A DNA stretch of 13,044 nucleotides. Source: Caproicibacter sp002399225 (GTDB taxonomy: Bacteria > Bacillota > Clostridia > Oscillospirales > Acutalibacteraceae). Every line of letters begins with the position of its first letter. Position 1 is the stretch's first letter. The stretch lies in NCBI GenBank assembly GCA_036756705.1, contig DAIOKN010000040.1, positions 1 to 13,044 on the forward strand, written 5' to 3'. A program made the position numbers and the translations under genes. This document shows, in pieces, positions 7,585-13,044 of the stretch. Under the pieces are notes generated by a model. The model made no database searches. It was given only the letters and a program-made list of their open reading frames with translations, and was not told the origin of the DNA.

Positions 7585-9753
7585 TTATACAAACCAAGCG
7601 ACACCGGAGTCCGCGGAAAACGAAAGCCCGGTTTCTTCCGAGTATAGATCCAGATCCGACAAAACGGCGATGCCACAGTCCAAAAGCTCGATTTTTCCGG
7701 CGTTGTACAACGCTCGAAAATGGGATCGGTAAGTGCTGACACAATAAGGCCCCACAGCCCGGAATAATTTCCGGCTTTTTTCCCCCGTGCGGAACCGCCG
7801 AAGAAGATCGCAGGCTTCTTTTTCCTTGGGGATCAGAATAGAGACCGTGTCTTCTTCAATGAAGCGGAACTGATCCGCAATTTTCGCAAAGGGAAAGCTG
7901 AAGTTATTGGCCGCACCGTCTTCCAGCTGATCTGTGATTTTCTTTTTGTCCAGTTTCTCACCGGAAACATGATACATTGTTTTAAAATAGCAGCGGATCG
8001 CTTCCGGCGACGCGAGATCCGCGTATTTTTCGGCGACAAGCCGGCCGACTTCAGCCGGAAGCTGCAGCGAATCGGGCAGATGGCCGCAGTAAGCCTGTTC
8101 CGGACGGAACAGGACGACGCGGCTTTGTTCCGCCGGACGTTTTCCTTCCCGATTGCAGCGCCCTGCCGCTTGAATCTCCGAGTCCAGACCGGCCTCTTCC
8201 CGGTACACAAGGGGAAAATCGACATCGACGCCGGCCTCAATCAGACTGGTGGAAACCACGCGGCATGTTTCACCGTTTTTCAGCCGCTGCCGAATTTCGT
8301 CCAGTTTCCGTTTCCGGTGAGAAGGCGTCATCAGCGTGGAGAGATGGAACGTGCCATCCCGCTTTAACCGAGCGTAAAGAACCTGGGCATGCTTTTTTGT
8401 ATTCACAATGCAGAGCGCTTGCTTTTGGCTGCCGAGTTCCTGAGCGAGTGTTTCATCGTCTTTTTCTCCCGCCCGAAGGAAGGTGGTCCGGCGAAAATTG
8501 CGGTACAGTTCCGGAATATTTTCGCATAGTTCCACACTTTTCATTCCCGGCGGGAACAGCCCCTGCAACGCTGGCTGAGTCGCGCTGCACAGCACCGCCG
8601 TACAGCCATAATTGGCTACAAGTTCCGATATGGCACAAATGCACGGCTGAAGGTAGTCACGGGGGATCATCTGCGCTTCGTCGAAAATCACGACGCTGTT
8701 TACGATGTTATGCAGTTTGCGGCAGCGGGAAGTGCGGTTTGCAAAGAGGGATTCAAAAAACTGCACGTTTGTTGTTATGATCACGGGGGCATCCCAGTTT
8801 TCCGTGGCAAGCTTCAGCTTTTTCTGCTCTTTTGTCTCGTTTTCTTCCTCATCCGGTTCTACCAGATTGCTGTGATGCTCCAGCACGTTTTCATTTCCTA
8901 AAATATGGCGGAAAACCTCCGCGTTCTGTTCGATGATACTTGTGTAGGGAATGGCGTAAATCACCCGCCGCATCCCGTGTTCCACAGCGTGCCGAAGAGC
9001 GAAGGCAAGGGAAGAGATTGTCTTTCCTCCCCCGGTCGGAACGGTCAGCGTATAAAGGCCTTTCGGGCCGAGAGCCTTTCGCAGACAGATATTCAGAATC
9101 TCCGTGCGTTTTCGATTGAGATTACTGATTGGGGACTCAAACCGGGAAAGGTACCCTTGCAGTTTCTGATAAAGAGCGGGAATGCCTTCCATACCGCCCC
9201 GCTCCGCGGTTCCGCCGGACATAAACCGTTCCGTATCCAGAAAATCAGCATCTACCAGACATGAAAACAGCATGCGGATCAAAAACGCGGCGGTAAATCC
9301 GCCTTTTCCAATCATTTGGATCGGCGGGACAGATTTCGGCAAAAGAGCCGGCAGGCTGACCGTACGGGAAAACGGGCTGAAGTCCGGAACCGTGCGCTTT
9401 AGACGACCGGAAAGCGTGGCAGCACCCGGGGGATCTGCCGGGCTTCCTCCGTCCGGAAGCCCGGCGTGATGCCCTGCAATGCAATAAGCCATCATCAGAC
9501 CGACTCCGGTTCGCGAAGCGTCCAGAATTATTTTTGCCCCCGCGGTGGAATGGTCGACGCTTGGACCGCCGTTTAAAATGTGTTTTTGAAATTCCGTGGA
9601 ATATTTTCCGGCATCATGCAGTCTGCCAATACAGAAGCCAAAATCACTGGCACCAAAAGGCTCTGCAAATGTTTTTGCCAAAGCTGCAACGCCGTTTAAG
9701 TGATCTTCTATCGATTGCCGCCTGTTTTCTTCGCTGATATGGGCAACATACAT
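7585..9753 (-). CDS. cas3: Cas3 nuclease-helicase (HD + SF2 helicase, type I-C)
   Basis: Cas3 is recruited by target-bound Cascade, nicks the displaced strand and then unwinds and degrades DNA. The 722-residue protein has an N-terminal HD nuclease domain: His18, GRLHDAGK with His46-Asp47 and Lys50, DHSTAG with His68, and His95-His96 in AGHHAG. The helicase follows: Walker A TVPTGGGKT (237-245), DEAQ box (358-361) in VIFDEAQ, SAT at 390-392, motif V STSLIEAGVDVDF (about 501-513) and motif VI QAAGRCNREGK (about 528-538). The start MYVAHISEENRRQ at 9753 has AGGAAG 8 bases upstream. An upstream TTG at 9780 would add 9 residues encoded by that binding site. First gene of the operon; 34 bases separate it from cas5c. 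Confidence 0.98.
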   Translation of the reverse strand: MYVAHISEENRRQSIEDHLNGVAALAKTFAEPFGASDFGFCIGRLHDAGKYSTEFQKHILNGGPSVDHSTAGAKIILDASRTGVGLMMAYCIAGHHAGLPDGGSPADPPGAATLSGRLKRTVPDFSPFSRTVSLPALLPKSVPPIQMIGKGGFTAAFLIRMLFSCLVDADFLDTERFMSGGTAERGGMEGIPALYQKLQGYLSRFESPISNLNRKRTEILNICLRKALGPKGLYTLTVPTGGGKTISSLAFALRHAVEHGMRRVIYAIPYTSIIEQNAEVFRHILGNENVLEHHSNLVEPDEEENETKEQKKLKLATENWDAPVIITTNVQFFESLFANRTSRCRKLHNIVNSVVIFDEAQMIPRDYLQPCICAISELVANYGCTAVLCSATQPALQGLFPPGMKSVELCENIPELYRNFRRTTFLRAGEKDDETLAQELGSQKQALCIVNTKKHAQVLYARLKRDGTFHLSTLMTPSHRKRKLDEIRQRLKNGETCRVVSTSLIEAGVDVDFPLVYREEAGLDSEIQAAGRCNREGKRPAEQSRVVLFRPEQAYCGHLPDSLQLPAEVGRLVAEKYADLASPEAIRCYFKTMYHVSGEKLDKKKITDQLEDGAANNFSFPFAKIADQFRFIEEDTVSILIPKEKEACDLLRRFRTGEKSRKLFRAVGPYCVSTYRSHFRALYNAGKIELLDCGIAVLSDLDLYSEETGLSFSADSGVAWFV

Positions 9754-9756
9754 GAA

Positions 9757-9779
9757 TGACACTTCCTCTCTTCCTGTCA
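9757..9779 (-). promoter_or_regulatory. cas3 ribosome binding site in a small stem-loop
   Basis: TGACA/TGTCA arms (9775-9779 and 9757-9761) enclose a 13-base purine loop that includes the AGGAAG used by cas3. A 5-bp stem is weak, but it would present the binding site in a loop directly before the start codon. It supports the 9753 start over the TTG at 9780, which lies within this element. Confidence 0.45.
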
Positions 9780-9861
9780 ATTACCAGGTATAGAGAAACG
9801 ACAAGAGAAATTTTTATTGGAAATAAATTGAATTCCATTTGAAAAATGCTTCTTATTTGTT

Positions 9862-9890
9862 ATTATATTCCCTTAATTCGGTAAAATCAA
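9862..9890 (-). promoter_or_regulatory. Vegetative promoter of the cas operon
   Basis: On the minus strand TTGATT (9890-9885) and a perfect TATAAT (9867-9862) are separated by 17 bases, a near-consensus sigma-A/sigma-70 promoter. Transcription would start near 9855 and leave a leader of about 100 nt before cas3. The cas3-permease gap (9754-10068) is divergent. No clear operator is visible around this box. I found no convincing plus-strand promoter for the permease in the rest of the gap. Confidence 0.75.
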
Positions 9891-10068
9891 CCAATATTCT
9901 CCAGAGGACACAAGATTTCAGCAATTTTCTCTTCTCTGCATGATGCCGCAGACAGCTCTACAAAAGAGATCGCGTTTTGTCCACTAAAAAATTTGATAAG
10001 AAAGGGAAAAAATGCTTTTGGGTGGGAATCATAAGGAAAACGGCTGAATCATGAGAGGCATTTGAAAC

Positions 10069-11454
10069 ATGCAAAGTATTAAAAACAGTGCAAAAAAAAA
10101 TTCCGGACCCCCAAAAAAGCTAAATGCGTACAGCTTAGCGGGATTTGGAATTGGCAGCATTATCGGTTCCGGTTTTTTTCTGGGAAGTTCCATTTCAGTC
10201 CGGCAGGCCGGGCCGTCTGTCATTTTGACCTTTCTGGTGTGCGGGGTCCTCTTCTCGCAAGTGCTGGGGGCAATCACCAGCCTCAGCGTCAACAGACCCG
10301 TCACGGGTTCTTTTAAAGTTTATGCCGAACAGCTCCTTGGAAGATATTTCGGGTTTCTGACCGGATGGATCCTGTTTTGTTCCAGCATTTTAACCATCGG
10401 CTCAGAAGCAGTCGCCGCTGGCATTTTCCTGCGTTACTGGCTTCCGCAGGTTTCTTTGGCACCGCTTTCTTGCCTGGTTATTCTCCTAGTGATTTCCGTC
10501 AACCGACTGAATACCGAAGATTTCGGTTTGGTTGAGTCCGGCATGGCAGTCGTTAAGATCGTGACCGTACTGTTTTTCATGATTGTCGGGTTTCGCTTTC
10601 TTTCTTCAAACGGTGTTCCTGTAAAGCCGTTCCCATTTCACAGTTTGCAAACCTTCTTCCCCACGGGAGCTTTCGGGTTCTTCCAATCAACACTGGTCGT
10701 AATCTTTACCTACGCCGGAGTCAGTACGGTCGCCATGGCGGTTTCAAAAGTAAATCATCCGAAAAAAGACATTCCGAAAGCAACGGTTCTGATGACTGCC
10801 GGGATCATTTTAATCTATGTCATCACGATCTTTTTGGTTGTTAGCATCATCAGCTGGAATTCGGTAAACACAAGTCTTTCGCCGATGGTGCAGGCCCTTG
10901 AACGGATGAAGATCGGATGGGCCTCTTCCCTCATGAACGCGGTGATTTTTGTTTCGGCACTCTCCGTTATGATCGGCAACTATTTTGGCAGTGTTCAGGT
11001 GCTGGCATCTCTTGCTCAGGCAAAAGAAGCCCCGGCAGCCTTTGGCCGAGCGACGCCGAATGGCTTTTTTCGAAATGCATGGGCCGTTACAGGAGTACTG
11101 TCTCTGCTGATTGCTACGGTCTCATTCGCACTCAGTGAAAAGCTGTTTAACTATCTCATTTCAGCATCTTCATTTTTCACCTTTTATAACTGGGCCATAA
11201 ATCTGATTCTCTATCTGCGGTGGCTTCGACTTCGAGATCAAAGGGAAAAGTTTGTATCTCCGCTGATTTTTGGGAAACCAGGTGCCTACTGTACGCTGAT
11301 CTTTTTAGCATTTCTTGCAATTTCAAGTCTGTTTGTCAAAGATTTTAGAATTGGTTTTTATACAGCAGCATCCATCTGCATTTTAATCAGCATCTCCTAT
11401 TTGTTTTGGAAGCAAAAGAACCATTCAATCATTTCCGGAAATGAAAAACAATGA
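10069..11454 (+). CDS. APC-superfamily amino-acid permease
   Basis: A polytopic membrane protein that probably imports or exchanges an amino acid by proton or substrate coupling; the substrate cannot be read from sequence. It has 461 residues with about 12 hydrophobic segments. The first carries the APC signature GFGIGSIIGSGFFLGSS (about 25-41), lining the substrate site. RPVTGSFKVYAEQLLGRYFGFLTGW (in two parts, about 76-87 and 88-100) matches the second conserved region. VAMAVSKVNHPKKDIPKA is the usual cytoplasmic loop. The start at 10069 has GAGAGG about 10 bases upstream. It diverges from cas3 and overlaps a small ORF by 4 bases at its 3' end. No link to CRISPR is evident; it is probably just the flanking gene. 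Confidence 0.92.
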   Translation: MQSIKNSAKKNSGPPKKLNAYSLAGFGIGSIIGSGFFLGSSISVRQAGPSVILTFLVCGVLFSQVLGAITSLSVNRPVTGSFKVYAEQLLGRYFGFLTGWILFCSSILTIGSEAVAAGIFLRYWLPQVSLAPLSCLVILLVISVNRLNTEDFGLVESGMAVVKIVTVLFFMIVGFRFLSSNGVPVKPFPFHSLQTFFPTGAFGFFQSTLVVIFTYAGVSTVAMAVSKVNHPKKDIPKATVLMTAGIILIYVITIFLVVSIISWNSVNTSLSPMVQALERMKIGWASSLMNAVIFVSALSVMIGNYFGSVQVLASLAQAKEAPAAFGRATPNGFFRNAWAVTGVLSLLIATVSFALSEKLFNYLISASSFFTFYNWAINLILYLRWLRLRDQREKFVSPLIFGKPGAYCTLIFLAFLAISSLFVKDFRIGFYTAASICILISISYLFWKQKNHSIISGNEKQ

Positions 11455-11615
11455 TTGAAAACCTGCTTTCCCTACTTCCCAGCAACCGAATCATTCGATC
11501 AAATCCCGTGTCACAACAGCTCCCGGAAACTGACGAGCTATACTGGCGGGTACTCGAACGAATGACGGACGAGCTACCCGCCATATTTGCACAAACAAAA
11601 ATTGCTTTCTTTTAG
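11451..11615 (+). CDS. Small 54-residue protein overlapping the permease end
   Basis: This short ORF starts in an ATGA overlap with the permease stop codon, an arrangement typical of translational coupling. It encodes MIENLLSLLPSNRII at the N terminus, then LPETDELYWRVLERMTDELP, and ends with the hydrophobic KIAFF. It has 54 residues, no transmembrane segment or motif that I recognise, and no binding site beyond permease sequence. It could be a small accessory protein of the transporter, a truncated remnant of a larger gene, or chance. Its stop codon is followed at once by AGGAG. The ORF and overlap are seen directly; that it is expressed is inference. Confidence 0.45.
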   Translation: MIENLLSLLPSNRIIRSNPVSQQLPETDELYWRVLERMTDELPAIFAQTKIAFF

Positions 11616-11640
11616 GAGCATGCTGATGACGATAATATGT

Positions 11641-11668
11641 AAAAATGCCGCCCGGTCAAGGGCGGCAT
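11641..11668 (-). terminator. Intrinsic terminator reading leftward
   Basis: A perfect 9-bp stem, ATGCCGCCC/GGGCGGCAT (11645-11653 and 11660-11668), has a 6-base loop. In the minus-strand direction it is followed by TTTT and further U-rich sequence, as in a rho-independent terminator. On the plus strand no T-run follows. It would end the candidate RNA below or readthrough from the helicase remnant. Confidence 0.7.
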
Positions 11669-11795
11669 CTAGAGGGAAGGAATTATGAAAAAGCTTATGT
11701 TAAACCTCGTCTGAGGCGCTTGTAATTTGTCTGCGGGCCTGTGGTCCGGTATTCCGTCCTCACCGCAGGTCTTGCGCAGTGCTTCTTTTCACTTG
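11641..11795 (-). ncRNA. Candidate small structured RNA, antisense to permease 3' region
   Basis: A TATAAT box at 11806-11801 on the minus strand would start a transcript near 11795, ending at the terminator at 11641, about 155 nt. No good -35 was seen. Within it CTGCG...CGCAG (about 11780-11731) closes a second helix, GACCTGCGGT/ACCACAGGCC (two mismatches), around a CGG-AATA-CCG tip. A CCTC/GAGG hairpin with an AGAC loop and a C/U-rich stretch (CCTTCCCTCT) follow before the terminator. Such pyrimidine stretches are used by Gram-positive small RNAs to cover ribosome binding sites. I could not match it to a known RNA family. A start-less minus-strand frame also crosses part of it, so a coding remnant is an alternative. 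Confidence 0.35.
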
Positions 11796-11829
11796 GAACA
11801 ATTATAGAATACTGGGAAAGTGTGACATG

Positions 11830-11865
11830 CCTATGAAACTCATTTGAAGTTTCATGGGATTTTTT
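11830..11865 (+). terminator. Intrinsic terminator of the permease transcript
   Basis: CCTATGAAACT (11830-11840) pairs with AGTTTCATGGG (11848-11858) over 11 bp, with one G-U pair and a 7-base loop. It is followed by A and six T residues. It is the first plus-strand terminator after the permease and the small ORF, leaving a 3' region of about 210-250 nt. Confidence 0.75.
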
Positions 11866-11936
11866 ATGAATAAAATATGGATGTGCAAACGCAAGAAATC
11901 AGGATAGGTACCTTATCATGCAGCCAACGAACGCGA

Positions 11937-12626
11937 TCACGTTTTTTCTCTATTTTGTAAAGAAACAATCCCGTCAGAATAGATGGATATCTTATCGTTT
12001 TTCTTCGCATAACCGATGCCATCCAACATTGCCTGTTCTACCGCAGACCCGGATCTGGAATATCCCAATTCTTTATACACTTCCCGGACTAAATCTTCTT
12101 GGGACATGCTCAGCTGATTTTGTAAAACATAATAGACAGCACATGCCACTTCTTCCGGAGGCAGGTCGCCTGCAGTTCTTCTTTCGCCTTCATTTTCAGG
12201 AACCCTGAATATCCGGTAAGAGGACGGAGCTAAATTGGCAGACCAGAAATATTTTACCGCTTTATGTGTTGTAGTTGGGACATGTATTTTCTTCAAAAGA
12301 TCGTCAAAGCGCCGTTCCAAGCGTGAACCCATACGAGCAATCCCATAGGACTGCAAAACTCTTTTACATAAAAGGTTTTTGCTGATTGGACCTTCTGTAT
12401 TGATTGCTGTTGCCATTTTTTCAAGGATATTGCGCGTATACTCTGGTAGACAAAAAACTTCTGCAGATAAACTCTCTTGCGGTAGTTTTGCAAGGGAATA
12501 AACCTGTCTTGCTTTGTCTTGCAGCTTTTGTTCCTCTCGCGGAACGGTTGTTTCAGGCGCAGCCGAAGCAATCATTTGATTGGCGGGTATCGTCGGTCTT
12601 GCATTGACTGCTAGCTTAAGGCCCCG
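11937..12626 (-). pseudogene. C-terminal remnant of a DUF4011/DUF3320-type helicase
   Basis: The open frame encodes about 212 residues from an ATG at 12575, or 229 from the upstream stop. ILEKMATAINTEGPISKNLL (about 50-69) and KRVLQSYGIARMGSRLERRF (about 71-90) match the DUF3320 segment at the C terminus of very large superfamily I helicase proteins with an N-terminal DUF4011. A second unit (about 137-200, LPPEEVACAVYYVL then LGYSRSGSAVEQAM) is the usual tail. Those proteins have well over 1000 residues; here the helicase core is absent, TAA at 12627-12629 closes the frame, and the sequence up to 13044 does not encode it. The ATG at 12575 has no ribosome binding site. I read it as a deletion remnant, though a small expressed protein cannot be excluded. 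Confidence 0.75.
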
Positions 12627-13044
12627 TTAGTGTCCGAAACACCTGACATCCAGCTGTGAAGCAGTTGCACAGAAGGAAATTTCCTCTCGATTCCTTATGG
12701 CGGGACGCCCCACCATAAGGAGTCTCCATACCGACTATAATTCGAATTCTAATTTGATGCAGTTGCGGATTTCTCGCGCAATTGTCGCTTCATTGTCCAG
12801 AACAATTCCCATTGGTGATATGCGAATAAGGGCGAAATCTATGTCAAAAAGAGCAAGAGCGAAAAGCAGAAATCATAACGTAAGTAAAGACATTGCCTAC
12901 TGAGAAACAGACACAACACGAAACCGAAAAGCCAGCATGATACTGAGCGATAACCCTCACTTTCTGCCTATTGAAACGGACAAAAATGCGATAGAGTACA
13001 ATAAAGTTCGCAATTTCTTGAAGGTATAGAAAAGCCATTGGGAC
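12627..13044. other. Right flank without a convincing gene
   Basis: No intact gene is recognised. A hairpin at 12693-12720 (CCTTATGG/CCATAAGG, with an inner GGG/CCC) has no T-run. A minus-strand frame open from about 12872 to the stop at 12735-12737 contains protein-like text (SPMGIVLDNEATIAREIRN) but no start before Met at 12812 and no known domain. On the plus strand, short peptides at 12841-12903 and 12937-13029 share one frame interrupted by TGA. These look like decayed sequence, in keeping with the helicase remnant beside them. Confidence 0.5.

Noticed and set aside
6891..7742. Extended 283-codon version of cas5c
   Set aside because: The extra 64 codons overlap the 3' end of cas3 and do not look like Cas5. 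The ATG at 7550 has a good binding site and gives the canonical N terminus.
9753..9780. Upstream TTG start for cas3
   Set aside because: The nine extra residues would be encoded by the purine-rich ribosome binding site of the ATG at 9753, and homologous Cas3 proteins begin at about that Met.
11626..11688. 20-codon ORF with AGGAG 7 bases upstream that overlaps the next ATG
   Set aside because: Its sequence is mostly the terminator stem. Peptide composition (CKNAARSRAASRG) is unconvincing and no family is recognised.
11685..11807. Nine-codon ORF (MKKLMLNLV) with a good binding site, continuing in frame after TGA as GACNLSAGLWSG; a possible selenocysteine UxxC peptide
   Set aside because: I know of no selenoprotein family of this form and could not see a convincing SECIS hairpin right after the TGA. 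The segment is better explained by RNA structure or decay.
12697..12903. Plus-strand 68-codon ORF in the right flank
   Set aside because: It begins inside a hairpin without a binding site, has low-complexity basic composition, and lies opposite a more protein-like frame.
12844..13038. Minus-strand 64-codon ORF
   Set aside because: No binding site or recognisable motif. The composition, rich in F, V and C, fits chance translation of AT-rich DNA.

Overview
The window holds a complete type I-C (Dvulg-subtype) CRISPR-Cas locus, followed by an unrelated amino-acid permease and a decayed right flank. The host is probably a Gram-positive member of the Clostridia (an Oscillospiraceae/Ruminococcaceae-like anaerobe). 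This is inferred from strong AGGAGG-type ribosome binding sites, a near-consensus vegetative promoter, mid-range base composition and the mix of families. Nothing in the window fixes the species.

Left part (1-2207): a CRISPR array running off the left edge, with 30 complete and apparently identical 32-base repeats, one cut repeat and 30 spacers of 33-36 bases. The crRNA strand is the minus strand. The leader (2021-2207) lies between cas2 and the array and carries two unusual long inverted repeats.

Middle part (2208-9753, all minus strand, read right to left): cas3, cas5c, cas8c, cas7, cas4, cas1, cas2. The genes overlap or are separated by only a few bases, apart from 34 bases between cas3 and cas5c. 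A near-consensus promoter (TTGATT, 17 bases, TATAAT; 9862-9890) sits about 110 bases upstream of the cas3 start. Inside the 3' end of cas8c, a perfect AAGGAGGT stands 7 bases before an in-frame GTG. This predicts a separately translated 133-residue Cas11c small subunit that annotation by non-overlapping ORFs would miss. Together the genes form a full system: Cas1/Cas2/Cas4 for spacer capture, Cas5c for crRNA processing, Cas5c/Cas7/Cas8c/Cas11c as Cascade, and Cas3 as nuclease-helicase. All visible catalytic motifs are intact.

Right part: a divergent APC-family permease (10069-11454) overlaps by 4 bases a 54-codon ORF (11451-11615). The following 320 bases hold a plus-strand terminator, a minus-strand terminator, and a possible minus-strand structured RNA of about 155 nt with its own TATAAT box, antisense to the permease 3' region. 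Next comes a promoterless C-terminal remnant of a giant DUF4011/DUF3320-type helicase (11937-12626, minus), then about 420 bases with no convincing intact gene.

Most worth following: the hidden cas11c start, the candidate antisense RNA, the two palindromes in the CRISPR leader, and spacers that look as if cut from protein-coding phage-like DNA, one of which carries a ribosome binding site plus start codon.
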